Source: Synergistales bacterium (GTDB taxonomy: Bacteria; Synergistota; Synergistia; Synergistales; Aminobacteriaceae). From it: 64,000 nucleotides of DNA. Shown in pieces: positions 50,225 through 59,515 of the stretch. Both the position numbers and the translations under genes were made by a program. Where the stretch lies: the NCBI GenBank assembly GCA_025997955.1, contig BNVH01000006.1, positions 9,919-73,918 on the forward strand, read 5' to 3'. A model generated the notes under the pieces. It was given only the letters and a program-made list of their open reading frames with translations, was not told the DNA's origin and searched no databases. Numbering within the stretch: the stretch's first letter is position 1; every line of letters begins with the position of its first letter.

Positions 50225-51223
50225 ATGATCATGAAGAACAAAACAAGTGCAGGCACATTTTTGGGCGCAATTTTGAAAAATAAGGTCGTGAATATAGGGC
50301 TCGTCTTTTTGTTGTTGGTCGCTATCGCTATCGCGGTCGCGCCGAACTTCCTGACCAACTACAACCTACAGTCGGTCGTCCGAGACCTCGCGTTTGTGGG
50401 GATAATAGCCATCGGACAGTCGTGTCTGCTGCTCTTGGGCGAGCTTGATCTCTCCGTCGGCAACATAGCGGCTCTATGCGGAGTCGTCGGCGGTTTTTTG
50501 ATGGTGTTCTTCAAAATGAACCCATACCTTTCTTTCGTTTTGTGCGTACTGTTGGGCGCCGTGCTCGGCTTTATCAACGGCACAATCATAACGAGGCTCA
50601 ACCTCAACGCGATGGTGGTCACAATTGGAATGCAGGGTGTCTACGGAGGGTTCAACTTGGTTCTGACCAAGGGACGGGCTGTTACAAACATCCCGGACAG
50701 CATCTTCTTTTTGGGCAAGGGCAATTTATTCGACGTACCGATGCCGTTCGTGTTCACTATAGCCGTTATGGTAATCGTCGTGTTTATTATGAAAAAAACG
50801 GCGTTCGGCCGTTACGTCTACGCCATAGGCAACAATGTGCAGGCAGCTGAGATACTTGGTATCAAAGTGAAACGCGTCCGTACTATAGTATATATGCTAA
50901 TGGGCATGCTCTCCGCTCTCGCGGGTATGCTCATGGTGGCGCGTCTGGGCTCTTCGCAGCCAACTATCGGCGCGACTTGGCCCATGAACTCTATTGCCGC
51001 GTCCGTCATAGGCGGCGTGGCGCTTACGGGAGGCATAGGAAACCCGGCCGGCGCTCTGATAGGCGCCGCTATAATCAGCATTATTCAGAACATAATCGTG
51101 TTGCTGGGGGTTTCCTCCTACTGGCAGACGGTCGTCAGCGGAACCGTGGTGGTAGTCGCAATTTCAATAGGATCCATCTCCGAAATGATCCGTTCGCGCA
51201 AAAAAAGGCGTAAGAGGGCGTAA
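50225..51223 (+). CDS. Ribose-type ABC permease (importer A)
   Basis: 332-aa RbsC-like inner-membrane permease: IIAIGQSCLLLLGELDLSVG (about 58-77) and the later AIGNNVQAAEILGI and SVIGGVALTGGIG blocks are typical. Start ATG at 50225, eight bases after TAAGGT; nearby GTG and TTG codons are less well placed. It ends 34 bp before dhaK, tying the importer to the kinase genes. Confidence 0.92.
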   Translation: MIMKNKTSAGTFLGAILKNKVVNIGLVFLLLVAIAIAVAPNFLTNYNLQSVVRDLAFVGIIAIGQSCLLLLGELDLSVGNIAALCGVVGGFLMVFFKMNPYLSFVLCVLLGAVLGFINGTIITRLNLNAMVVTIGMQGVYGGFNLVLTKGRAVTNIPDSIFFLGKGNLFDVPMPFVFTIAVMVIVVFIMKKTAFGRYVYAIGNNVQAAEILGIKVKRVRTIVYMLMGMLSALAGMLMVARLGSSQPTIGATWPMNSIAASVIGGVALTGGIGNPAGALIGAAIISIIQNIIVLLGVSSYWQTVVSGTVVVVAISIGSISEMIRSRKKRRKRA

Positions 51224-51257
51224 TTTTTGTCTAAAATTTCATGAGGGGGGAATTTCA

Positions 51258-52262
51258 GTGAAAAAAATCATCAACAAACCGGAAAATATCATCCCTGAAT
51301 TAGTGGAAGGTTTTGTGTCGGCAAACAGTCGCTATTTTGAAAAGGTCTTGGGCGTCAACGGCATTCTCTACAAAGGCCGCAGAAAGGACAAGGTTACGCT
51401 TGTGATAGGCGGCGGAAGCGGACACGAGCCGATATATTCCGGCTTCATCGGGCGCGGGCTCGGCGACGCCTCCGTCGCGGGCAATATTTTCGCGTCGCCG
51501 GACCCCGGCGCCATAAGCGAGACGGCGAAAGCGGCTCACGCTGGTCACGGGATACTTTTCGTATACGGAAACTACGCCGGCGACAACCTGAACTTCGACA
51601 TGGCCGAGGAGATACTCCAGGACGACGGCGTAAAGGCGGCGCATGTTCGTATAAACGACGACTGCGTCTCCGCTCCCGTCGAACGAATTAACGACCGCCG
51701 CGGCATAGCGGGCGGCGTGCTCATGGTGAGACTCGCCGGCGCGGCCTGCGACCTTGGGCTGTCGCTTGAGGATACAAAAAAACAGGTCGAGCACGTGGCC
51801 GATAACCTGCGCACCATTGGTATAGCCGTCTCTCCTGGGCAGCTGCCGGGGCTTGACAAACCCACTTTCGAGCTTGGCGACGACGAAATAGAGTTCGGCA
51901 TGGGTCTGCACGGAGAGCCGGGGATAAAGCGCGACAAGATGAGGCCCGCGGACGAGCTTGTCGACGTCATGTTTTCTCATATTGTGAAGGACATGCCGCT
52001 CAAAGCCGGTGAAGAGGTGTGCGTTCTCGTGAACGGACTCGGCGCCACCACTATGCTCGAACTCAGTATCGCCTACCGCCGCGTCAAACAGCTTCTTGAC
52101 AAGGCCGGCGTCCTTGTCTACGACGCGGACGTGAACAGTTACGCCACATCTCAGAGCATGGGCGGATTTTCCATATCGATTCTGAAGTTGGACGAACAGA
52201 TAAAAAAACTGTATGACAATCCGTGCTTTTGCCCGTTCTACGCCAAAGAGGGGAAAGCCTGA
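51258..52262 (+). CDS. dhaK: DhaK-type ketose kinase, substrate-binding subunit
   Basis: 334 aa. His56 (GSGHEP), Asp109 (AGDN) and the covalent substrate-binding His218 (GLHGEP) are at exactly the positions of E. coli DhaK. It binds a short ketose (dihydroxyacetone or erythrulose) through the His. The DhaL subunit follows one base after the stop. No DhaM phosphotransferase gene is nearby, so the pair is probably ATP-dependent. With RpiB- and TPI-like genes next, erythrulose is the better guess for substrate. GTG start after GAGGGGGG. Confidence 0.93.
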   Translation: MKKIINKPENIIPELVEGFVSANSRYFEKVLGVNGILYKGRRKDKVTLVIGGGSGHEPIYSGFIGRGLGDASVAGNIFASPDPGAISETAKAAHAGHGILFVYGNYAGDNLNFDMAEEILQDDGVKAAHVRINDDCVSAPVERINDRRGIAGGVLMVRLAGAACDLGLSLEDTKKQVEHVADNLRTIGIAVSPGQLPGLDKPTFELGDDEIEFGMGLHGEPGIKRDKMRPADELVDVMFSHIVKDMPLKAGEEVCVLVNGLGATTMLELSIAYRRVKQLLDKAGVLVYDADVNSYATSQSMGGFSISILKLDEQIKKLYDNPCFCPFYAKEGKA

Positions 52263-52263
52263 T

Positions 52264-52899
52264 ATGAAAAACGCCCTGAACGTCAATGATTGCAAGGATA
52301 TGATTCGTTTCGTAGCCGATAAAATCATTGAAAGCAAACCTTACCTGACGGAGGTCGACAGCGCGATTGGCGACGGGGATCACGGTATCGGTATGGCAGG
52401 CGGTATGCAAAAGGCCAAAGAAAAAATTGACGCTATGGACCCCACGGAGGACGCGTACAGAGTTTTCGACACCGCCGGAAAAGCGATGCTGATGTCTATG
52501 GGCGGCGCTTCGGGCGTAATTTTCGGCAGTATGTACATAGCGGGCGCAAAGAACTCGCCCCCTAAAAGCGAGTTGGACGCCGCCGACATAGCGAAAATGT
52601 TTCAAAAAAGCCTTGCCGCCATCAAAGAGAGAGGGCACGCGAGCGTGGGCGATAAAACGATGGTCGACGCGCTTGAGCCGGCCGCGATAGCGATGAGCGA
52701 ACACAGCGAAGAGGGCTTGCTTGAGATGCTCAAAGCCGCCGAACAGGCCGCCCATGATGGAATGGAGAGCACGAAAGATATGCTGGCAAAGTACGGACGC
52801 GCAAAATCCCTCATGGAGCGCGCTATAGGCTTCCAGGACCCTGGCGCTACCTCGGTCTGGATAATTATTCGTTCGATGCGCGAATTTGTGGAAAATTGA
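52264..52899 (+). CDS. dhaL: DhaL-type kinase, nucleotide-binding subunit
   Basis: 211 aa from the ATG at 52264. The Mg-ADP site is clear: VDSAIGDGDHGIGM (Asp 32, 37, 39), and further on GGASGVIFGSMY and GHASVGDKTMVDAL. Forms the kinase with DhaK. The frame begins at 52213 inside dhaK, but that extension has no ribosome site. Confidence 0.93.
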   Translation: MKNALNVNDCKDMIRFVADKIIESKPYLTEVDSAIGDGDHGIGMAGGMQKAKEKIDAMDPTEDAYRVFDTAGKAMLMSMGGASGVIFGSMYIAGAKNSPPKSELDAADIAKMFQKSLAAIKERGHASVGDKTMVDALEPAAIAMSEHSEEGLLEMLKAAEQAAHDGMESTKDMLAKYGRAKSLMERAIGFQDPGATSVWIIIRSMREFVEN

Positions 52900-52921
52900 C
52901 GCCGAAAGGGAGAATGTGCGT

Positions 52922-53380
52922 ATGAAAAGCTATGTAATCGGGTGCGACAACGCGGCCGTGGGCCTCAAGAACACTTTACGGGAGTTCTTGGTCGCCTTGG
53001 GGTATAGCGTCGAGGACGTCGGCTGTGATTCCACCGACGACTCGACCGCTTACCCGTATATCGCTAAGCGCGTGTGCGATAAGATAATCGAGAGCAATTA
53101 CGAGAAAAACGGACTTCTCATCTGCGGTACCGGCTTGGGGGTCGCGATGTGCGCGAACAAGTTCAAGGGAATCCGCGCCGGCGTTTGTCACGACAGTTTT
53201 TCAGCCGAACGCCTCGCGCTCAGCAATAACGGCAACGTTATCTGCTTCGGGGCGCGTATAATCGGCGCGGAATTGGCCAAAAAAATTCTAAAGGAATTTG
53301 TTGGACTCACTTTTAAAGACGGTTTCTCCACTCCTAAGGTGGCCGCTATAGGAGAGCTTGAGCTTGAGAATCTCAAGTAG
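52922..53380 (+). CDS. RpiB/LacAB-family sugar-phosphate isomerase
   Basis: 152 aa, start ATG at 52922 after AAGGGAG. The catalytic Cys is in LLICGTGLGVAMCANK (Cys68), and the block HDSFSAERLALSNNGNVICFG (about 90-110) is typical. The N-terminal signature reads GCDNAAVGLK where RpiB has a D-H-A-G type motif, so substrate use probably differs from ribose 5-phosphate. In characterised tetritol pathways a relative converts D-erythrulose 4-phosphate to D-erythrose 4-phosphate; that role fits the neighbours. Confidence 0.88.
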   Translation: MKSYVIGCDNAAVGLKNTLREFLVALGYSVEDVGCDSTDDSTAYPYIAKRVCDKIIESNYEKNGLLICGTGLGVAMCANKFKGIRAGVCHDSFSAERLALSNNGNVICFGARIIGAELAKKILKEFVGLTFKDGFSTPKVAAIGELELENLK

Positions 53381-53392
53381 GGGCGAGAGAGA

Positions 53393-54217
53393 GTGAGCCG
53401 CTTAAGTAAACTTTATATGGGCACCAACACCAAGATGTATAAAACGCCCGTTCATGCCGTGCGGCATCTGGCGCGTTTGACGGAGCTGTGTTCGGATATC
53501 CCCCCCGATGTTTTGCAGCTGTTTATCATCCCCTCCTATACGTCTATTGAGGGTATGGCAAAATTGACGACTCGCGACGCCATAATGGTCGGAGCGCAGA
53601 GTATCGGGTATGAGGAAGAGGGGCAATATACCGGCGAGATTTCCCCCCTGATGCTCAGTGAGGTAGGGGCCGACTTGGTGATGGTAGGTCATTCGGAACG
53701 CCGCCATACCTTTTTGGAAAGCGATTTTGACGAGGAGCGCAGAGTGAGGTGCGCGATAGAGCACGACTTTACCACTCTTCTGTGCGTCGGTGAGACGCTT
53801 GAACAAAAGCAGTACGGCGTCAGCCGCGAGGCGCTGGCCGTTCAGCTGAAAATCGGCCTGCATTCCGTAACTGCCTCTCAGGCCAACGATAAGCTCTGGA
53901 TAGCTTACGAGCCAGTCTGGGCAATAGGCGTAAACGGCGTTCCGGCGGACGAGAGCTACGCAAACGCGATGCATGGAGAAATCAAAGCCGCGCTGAGTGA
54001 GATTTTTGGCTCTGAGATAGGCGGCGATATTCCGGTGCTTTACGGCGGCAGCGTGAATCTGCAAAACGCGGAGAAGCTAATACGGCAGCCCAACATCGAC
54101 GGGCTTTTTATTGGGCGCGGCGCTTGGGACGCCGACAATTTTAACTCCATCATCCGCGCGGTTTTGCCGCTGTTCCAAGAGCGCAAGGGCAGCGTAAGGA
54201 GTGGTAAGGAGTGGTAA
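53393..54217 (+). CDS. TPI-like isomerase (probable tetrulose-phosphate isomerase)
   Basis: 274-aa TIM barrel related to triose-phosphate isomerase. Catalytic residues are kept: Lys14 (GTNTKMYKT, where TPI has N-W-K-M), His100 (GHSERR) and Glu173 (AYEPVWAIG); phosphate-loop VLYGGSVN follows. The altered first loop and the operon (dhaK-dhaL-rpiB) point to the L-erythrulose 1-phosphate isomerase group (EryH/LerI) rather than glycolytic TPI. GTG start at 53393. The C-terminus runs into a 10-bp tandem repeat (54191-54220). Confidence 0.87.
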   Translation: MSRLSKLYMGTNTKMYKTPVHAVRHLARLTELCSDIPPDVLQLFIIPSYTSIEGMAKLTTRDAIMVGAQSIGYEEEGQYTGEISPLMLSEVGADLVMVGHSERRHTFLESDFDEERRVRCAIEHDFTTLLCVGETLEQKQYGVSREALAVQLKIGLHSVTASQANDKLWIAYEPVWAIGVNGVPADESYANAMHGEIKAALSEIFGSEIGGDIPVLYGGSVNLQNAEKLIRQPNIDGLFIGRGAWDADNFNSIIRAVLPLFQERKGSVRSGKEW

Positions 54218-54220
54218 GGA
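54191..54220. repeat. 10-bp tandem repeat at the end of the TPI-like gene
   Basis: Three adjacent copies of a gtggtaagga-like unit, the first imperfect. The unit is not a multiple of three, so gain or loss of a copy would change the last residues and stop codon of the TPI-like protein. Confidence 0.7.
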
Positions 54221-54238
54221 AGAGTAAATGAATTAAAG

Positions 54239-54282
54239 TGTTATCTGTGTCACAGTTTTTGGGGAGTTGTCATATTTATAAT
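54239..54282 (+). promoter_or_regulatory. CRP-like box and promoter before importer B
   Basis: TGTTA-N6-TCACA at 54239-54254 differs from the CRP consensus by one base per 10. A perfect TATAAT lies at 54277-54282; the implied start near 54288 puts the box at about -41.5, the class II activator position. The same 16-mer, inverted and with one spacer change, occurs at 61716-61731. Confidence 0.6.
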
Positions 54283-54343
54283 TAACCAAGTTAGGGCTGA
54301 TAATATAATGGCCTTAAAAAAATCATAAGAGGAGTGAGCGTAA

Positions 54344-55282
54344 GTGAAGAAGGTATTGTTGGTCGTTCTTGCAGTCGCTATGTTGTTTGCCTTTCAGGGT
54401 GTTTCTGACGCAAAAGAGCTAAAGGACGCTAAAATAGGTCTTTCGGTGCACTTCAAAACAGATGACTACGGCGTCATCTGCTCCAAGGGTTTTGAAGACA
54501 CTTGCAAGGCGGCCGGTGTCGGAACTTACACCGTCCTTGACGCCAACTCGGACGCTCAGAAGCAGTTGTCCGATATCGAGAGCTTCATCGCTCAGAAATA
54601 CGACGCTATCGTCGTCAGCCCGGTGGACGATCAGGCGGTAAAAGACGTTATCAATACGGCGTCGGCGCAGGGCATATTGGTCTCAGTCATTACGACCGTC
54701 CCAGAAGCGAACGTTTTCTGTACTGTTGAGGCCGGCAACTACGAATTTTCCGCAGAAGTCGCGGAAAAGCTGTGCGAGAAGATGGGTTATAAGGGCAAAG
54801 TCGCCCTTATGGACATACCGACCACCCTTTGGAGAACCGGCAGAAGATTGCAGGCTTTTCAAGATGTCATAGCGAAATATCCCGATCTCAAAGTCGTAGC
54901 GCTCGAAAAGAAGATGCTCCCAGACGAAGCGAAGACGGCGGCTGAGAACCTTTTGACCGCCAACCCCGATCTCGGCGGAATTTTCGGGACGTTCTCCAAT
55001 GTCACTTACGGAGCCGGCGCGGCGGCGCGCGATATGAACCGCAAAGAAGTGGTATGCGGCGGCGTTGACGCTGACATGTCCATCCTTGAGCTTATGAGAG
55101 ACGGCTGGATTTACTCGGTTGCGGCGCAGATTCCCGACACTCACGGCATTATGGGAGCTCAGGCCGTCATAGACGGTCTTCAGGGCAAAATCGTGCCCAA
55201 GGAAATGAACGCGGTGTACAAGATCTACGTACAGGGCGAAGAAAAGAAAGCCGCTAAGGAGGTCTGGGGGAAAGATTTCTAA
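54344..55282 (+). CDS. Ribose-type ABC substrate-binding protein (importer B)
   Basis: 312-aa sugar receptor with signal peptide cut near GVSDA-KEL. The opening DAKIGLSVHFKTDDYGVICSKGF and DIESFIAQKYDAIVVSPVDDQAV are type I receptor blocks. GTG start at 54344 after AGAGGAG. Controlled by the CRP-like promoter upstream. Lies directly after the kinase/isomerase operon. Confidence 0.92.
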   Translation: MKKVLLVVLAVAMLFAFQGVSDAKELKDAKIGLSVHFKTDDYGVICSKGFEDTCKAAGVGTYTVLDANSDAQKQLSDIESFIAQKYDAIVVSPVDDQAVKDVINTASAQGILVSVITTVPEANVFCTVEAGNYEFSAEVAEKLCEKMGYKGKVALMDIPTTLWRTGRRLQAFQDVIAKYPDLKVVALEKKMLPDEAKTAAENLLTANPDLGGIFGTFSNVTYGAGAAARDMNRKEVVCGGVDADMSILELMRDGWIYSVAAQIPDTHGIMGAQAVIDGLQGKIVPKEMNAVYKIYVQGEEKKAAKEVWGKDF

Positions 55283-55338
55283 AACAGACTTGGGTTACGA
55301 GCGGATAAAGTCCGGATAAATTTTAGCTTTGAAACTTG

Positions 55339-55375
55339 TTCCGCCTTGACCGGTTAATCATTCGTTGAGGCGGAA
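55339..55375 (+). promoter_or_regulatory. Hairpin between binding protein and permease (importer B)
   Basis: TTCCGCCT (55339-55346) pairs with AGGCGGAA (55368-55375) around a long 21-nt loop; A-rich after. Weaker than the other transporter hairpins but in the equivalent place. Confidence 0.45.
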
Positions 55376-55409
55376 AATTGTATGTTTGCGTTTGGGGGGA
55401 AACATCTCA

Positions 55410-56381
55410 ATGGCTGACCAAAGTTCGGTACGTAACGTGAAGAAGTTCCTTCAAAGAAATCCCCAGGTAGCGACGCTAATAGGGTTTGTGGGGATTATCA
55501 TTGTTTTTGCTACCCTGAGCCCGAATTTTTTAACGGCAAATAATATCTCGAACATCATAAATCAATCCGCAAGCATATCCATCGTCGCGTTTGGAATGAC
55601 TATGGTTCTGCTTACGGGCGGTATCGACCTTTCTATCGGCGGTATTCTGGGGTTGGTTTGCGTCGTCGCGGCCAAACTGTTTTCTTTCGGCGTCCCTTTG
55701 CCGATTATCATTTTGACCGGCCTTGCGATAGGGGCTTTTGTGGGTTTTGTGAACGGACTTATCATTACGCAGTTCAATATTCAACCCTTTCTTGTCACTA
55801 TGGGTATGGTGAGTATTACGCGGGGATTAGCGCAGTACACGACCAACGGGCAATCCATTTTCATAAAAGCGGATTTTTTCCGCTTGGCAATTTCTCAGGG
55901 ACGCCTTTTCGGAATTCCGGTGCTTCTCTATTGGGTCGCTCTCTTCTTGGTGGTTATATATTTTCTCGTCAGCCATACGCCGTTTGGACGCCGAATACAG
56001 GCTGTGGGGGGAAATTCTGAGGCGGCCTTGTTTTCGGGGATAAAGGTGAATAGGGTCAAAATCATAGTGTACACCATGAGCGGCCTTATAGCCGCTACAG
56101 CCGGCTTTGTCACTCTGTCGCGTCTTAGCTCCGGCCTGCCTACCGTGGGAGCCGGCATCGAAATGGACGCCATAGCCTCGGCCGTTCTCGGCGGCACAGG
56201 CTTTAACGGCGAGGGCGGCAATATCTTGGGAACCGTTTTGGGCGCCCTTGTCATAGGCACAATCACCAACGGTTTGACGGTGCTCGGGGTCGACTCTTAT
56301 CTGCAGAACGTGGTCAAAGGCGTCATTATTATACTGACGGTCGTGGCGTCCGTTTCTCTTGCGAAAAAGTCGGAGCGATAG
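55410..56381 (+). CDS. Ribose-type ABC permease (importer B)
   Basis: 323-aa RbsC-like permease. Typical blocks: SIVAFGMTMVLLTGGIDLSIG and AVGGNSEAALFSGIKVNRVK, then SAVLGGTGFNGEGG. Start ATG at 55410, seven to eight bases after GGGGGGAAA; a frame from 55365 reads through the hairpin. Followed 2 bp later by the ATPase gene. Confidence 0.92.
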   Translation: MADQSSVRNVKKFLQRNPQVATLIGFVGIIIVFATLSPNFLTANNISNIINQSASISIVAFGMTMVLLTGGIDLSIGGILGLVCVVAAKLFSFGVPLPIIILTGLAIGAFVGFVNGLIITQFNIQPFLVTMGMVSITRGLAQYTTNGQSIFIKADFFRLAISQGRLFGIPVLLYWVALFLVVIYFLVSHTPFGRRIQAVGGNSEAALFSGIKVNRVKIIVYTMSGLIAATAGFVTLSRLSSGLPTVGAGIEMDAIASAVLGGTGFNGEGGNILGTVLGALVIGTITNGLTVLGVDSYLQNVVKGVIIILTVVASVSLAKKSER

Positions 56382-56383
56382 CT

Positions 56384-57865
56384 ATGGACGGTCATATACT
56401 CCTAAAAATGGAGGGAATCGCAAAGGAGTACCCCGGGTCCTTGGTGTTGGACAACGTGAATTTCGAGCTAAAACGCGGCGAGGTTCACGTGCTGTGCGGC
56501 GAAAACGGCGCCGGCAAATCGACGCTAATGCGCATTTTGGCCGGATTGATTCAGCCCACTAAGGGCTCTATCTACATTGACGGCGAAAAAGCCGTCTTCA
56601 GCACGCCAAAAGAGGCCGAAGCCAAGGGCGTCGCGATAATACATCAGGAACTCAGCCTGTGTCCCACCATATCTGTCGCCGAAAATATCTTTCTCGGCAA
56701 AGAAAAGACGAAACACCGTTTTTTCTTGGACAAAAAGGCCATGCACAAAGAATGCGAAGCGCTGTTCGAGAAAATAAAATGTTACATCGACCCCTCGGAC
56801 AACTTGGCGATGCTTACGACGGCGGATCAGCAACTTGTCCAAATCGCGAAAGCGCTGTCCCTGAACACGAAAATCCTCGTCATGGACGAACCTTTTTCCT
56901 CTCTCTCCGACGACGAAGCGGCGGTTTTGTTCGACATAATGGACAGTCTGAGGTCGCACGGCGTCGGCATAATCTATATCGACCACCGCATCGACAACTT
57001 TTATAAAATCGGCGACCGCGTCACCGTGCTGCGCGACGGCAAATACGTCGGCGTCAAAGAAATCGCCGCAACCGGTAAAGACGAAATCATCAAGATGATG
57101 GTCGGACGCGAGCTGAACGATATTTATCCGAAATACAACAAAGTTCAAGATGAAATCATGTTTTCCGTCAAGAATATGGAGAGCGACTACGTCAAAGATA
57201 TAACTTTCGACGTCAAGAAAGGTGAGATATTCGGGCTCGGCGGTTTGGTCGGCGCCGGGCGCACTGAGATACTTCGCGCCATTTTCGGCATCGACGCGAA
57301 GAGCGGAACCATTGAGATAAACGGCCTATGCGTCGAAATAGGCAAACCGTGGGACGCCATCAAAGAGAGAATAGTCTATATCCCAGAGGACAGGAAACGC
57401 CAGGGGTTGTTTCTGGGGCGGTCAGTGCGGTTTAACAGCTCAATAATTTTTATTGATAAGTTGGCGAAATATTTTCATATCAATAGAAAGAAAGAGCGGG
57501 CTTCCGTCAACAAAGAGGTCGAATCGCTCAAGATCAAAGTGGCGTCAATCGGCGATCTCGTGAGCAATCTGAGCGGCGGAAATCAACAAAAAGTGGTATT
57601 GTCCAAATGGCTCATGATGGAGAATATAAACCTGCTGATATTGGACGAGCCAACACGGGGTATCGACATAGGGGCGAAATATGAAATATACAAACTTATA
57701 AACGATCTCGCCTGCTGTGGGATTGCTGTCATTCTCGTCACGTCGGATTTGCCGGAGCTGCTCAACCTGACCGACAGAGTAGCGGTTGTGCGAAACGGAA
57801 TGATTTCGGGCAGATTGAACAGGGACGAGCTGTCCCAAGAGAGCGTTATGGCGCTTTGCGTATAA
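56384..57865 (+). CDS. Ribose-type ABC ATPase, two domains (importer B)
   Basis: 493-aa ATPase. Domain 1 has Walker A GENGAGKST and Walker B ILVMDEPFSSL, but its signature reads LTTADQQ instead of an SGGQ-like motif. Domain 2: GLVGAGRTE, NLSGGNQQ, LLILDEPTRGIDIG. Convergent with the ATPase of importer C, 15 bp away. Confidence 0.93.
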   Translation: MDGHILLKMEGIAKEYPGSLVLDNVNFELKRGEVHVLCGENGAGKSTLMRILAGLIQPTKGSIYIDGEKAVFSTPKEAEAKGVAIIHQELSLCPTISVAENIFLGKEKTKHRFFLDKKAMHKECEALFEKIKCYIDPSDNLAMLTTADQQLVQIAKALSLNTKILVMDEPFSSLSDDEAAVLFDIMDSLRSHGVGIIYIDHRIDNFYKIGDRVTVLRDGKYVGVKEIAATGKDEIIKMMVGRELNDIYPKYNKVQDEIMFSVKNMESDYVKDITFDVKKGEIFGLGGLVGAGRTEILRAIFGIDAKSGTIEINGLCVEIGKPWDAIKERIVYIPEDRKRQGLFLGRSVRFNSSIIFIDKLAKYFHINRKKERASVNKEVESLKIKVASIGDLVSNLSGGNQQKVVLSKWLMMENINLLILDEPTRGIDIGAKYEIYKLINDLACCGIAVILVTSDLPELLNLTDRVAVVRNGMISGRLNRDELSQESVMALCV

Positions 57866-57874
57866 CAAAAAACC

Positions 57875-57891
57875 AAGCCGTTAAACGGCTT
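57875..57891 (-). terminator. Terminator for importer C operon
   Basis: 6-bp stem AAGCCG/CGGCTT (57875-57880 with 57886-57891) overlapping the stop codon of the leftward gene; on the minus strand it is followed by GG and six T. Confidence 0.6.
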
Positions 57892-59422
57892 TGCCTATTA
57901 TCTCGCCCGAGCCGAACGCGCAGGCTATTATCTTGTCCTGCGTCGCTTCTTGTTGCGTGAACTCGCCGGCTATGGCTCCTTCGCGCAGTACAATTATTCT
58001 GTCGCTCATGGCTAAGATCTCCGAAAGTTCGCTCGATACCAATATTATGGCCACACCCTTAGAGGCTAACTCCGTTAGCAGCGAATGGACTTCGGCTTTT
58101 GCGCCGATGTCTATTCCACGTGTCGGCTCGTCTACTATCAATACTCTAGGCGCGAGCTGGAGCCACTTCGCGAGGACGACTTTTTGTTGGTTGCCCCCGG
58201 AGAGGTTGATGGTGGCTTGCTCGGTAGAGGGGGTTTTGATGGAGAGGGTATCGACATGGCGCTTGCAGATTTCTCTTTCCTTGGTTTTATTTACGAGCTG
58301 CATATTCGATATGCTCTCTAATGAAGGCAGACTGATATTCTCTCTGACCGTCATATCAAGCACGAGGCCCAATTGTTTTCTATCCTCGGTCGCAAAACCT
58401 ATGCCGGCGTCTATCGCGTCCCTTGGGGATTTCATGTGAAGTTTTTTGCCGGATAGGTAGATATCCCCCTTGTAGGGGTGCATCCCGAACAGCAGTTCCA
58501 TGGTCTCGGTGCGCCCCGAACCCACGAGGCCCGAAAAACCCAGTATCTCCCCCCGGCGCAACTCAAAACTGATATTTTGAAGCTGAACGCCGCCCAGCTC
58601 GTTCTTTCTTTTGATATTTCGTATGTTTTCCGCTTTTAGTATCACTTCGCTCTGAGTGAAGCTCTCGTTTTTCACAAATATGTCCAAAAGGTCACGGTCA
58701 ACCATCTTCCTTACAAGAATTTCCTTGGTCGCCTCGGCTACGGGCAAAGTGCCCACCGAAACGCCGTCGCGCAGTATGGTCACCCTATCCGCTATCTCGA
58801 ATATCTCCTCAAGACGATGTGAGATATATATTATGCCGATGCCCTTAGCCTTCATATCACGAATGAGGTTCATGAGAGTGACTGTTTCCTTGTAACTCAG
58901 GGAAGCCGTCGGTTCGTCCATCACCAATATTTTGGCGTCATAGGAGATGGCTTTCGCTATCTCTACCATCATCTGCTGTCCCAGACTGAGCTCGCCTACC
59001 AAAGATTTTAGGTTTATATCCATGTTGAGGGAGTCGAGCAGTTCGCGCGAACACCTGTTTATCGTTTTGTGGTCGATAAGCCCCAACTTCGTAAGCGGTT
59101 CGCGCGCCAAGAAGATATTTTCCGCCACAGTCAGGTTGCTCACTGTGGCTAATTCCTGATAGATAATACTGATACCGCGGCTTCGCGCGTGCGTTGGGCT
59201 TTCTATGCTAATTTCGAATCCGTCTATTATAATTTTCGTATCGGGTGAATTGTCTGGGCGATAGACTCCGGTAAGAACTTTCATGAGCGTACTTTTACCG
59301 GCGCCGTTTTCGCCTATGAGGGCAAGAACCTCACCCCTGGCCACTTCTAACGAAACATCGCGCAAGGCCCGTACACCCGGAAAAGTTTTTGAGACATTGA
59401 CCATCTTCAAGTAGGGTTCCAT
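57881..59422 (-). CDS. Ribose-type ABC ATPase, two domains (importer C)
   Basis: 513-aa ATPase. Domain 1: GENGAGKST, LSLGQQMMVEIAK, ILVMDEPTASL. Domain 2: GLVGSGRTE, NLSGGNQQ, VLIVDEPTRGIDIG. Third RbsA-type ATPase within 11 kb. Last gene of the leftward operon permease-receptor-ATPase. Confidence 0.93.
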   Translation of the reverse strand: MEPYLKMVNVSKTFPGVRALRDVSLEVARGEVLALIGENGAGKSTLMKVLTGVYRPDNSPDTKIIIDGFEISIESPTHARSRGISIIYQELATVSNLTVAENIFLAREPLTKLGLIDHKTINRCSRELLDSLNMDINLKSLVGELSLGQQMMVEIAKAISYDAKILVMDEPTASLSYKETVTLMNLIRDMKAKGIGIIYISHRLEEIFEIADRVTILRDGVSVGTLPVAEATKEILVRKMVDRDLLDIFVKNESFTQSEVILKAENIRNIKRKNELGGVQLQNISFELRRGEILGFSGLVGSGRTETMELLFGMHPYKGDIYLSGKKLHMKSPRDAIDAGIGFATEDRKQLGLVLDMTVRENISLPSLESISNMQLVNKTKEREICKRHVDTLSIKTPSTEQATINLSGGNQQKVVLAKWLQLAPRVLIVDEPTRGIDIGAKAEVHSLLTELASKGVAIILVSSELSEILAMSDRIIVLREGAIAGEFTQQEATQDKIIACAFGSGEIIGKAV

Positions 59423-59453
59423 CGCTTGAGTCCTTTCTGTCCTCTGTTTAAGA

Positions 59454-59502
59454 AGAAGCGGATTTGCGCGGATTTTTTACAATTCGCGCAAAATCCGCTT
59501 CT
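59454..59502 (-). promoter_or_regulatory. Long hairpin between binding protein and ATPase (importer C)
   Basis: About 17 bp of stem (59454-59470 with 59485-59502) with a single bulged base and a 14-nt loop, beginning about 13 bases after the binding-protein stop on the minus strand. Confidence 0.7.
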
Positions 59503-59515
59503 ATAAATAGATATA

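Noticed and set aside
51300..52337. Long open frame of 345 codons on the minus strand
   Set aside because: Antisense to dhaK, whose catalytic residues are all in place; the antisense frame is a by-product of codon bias.
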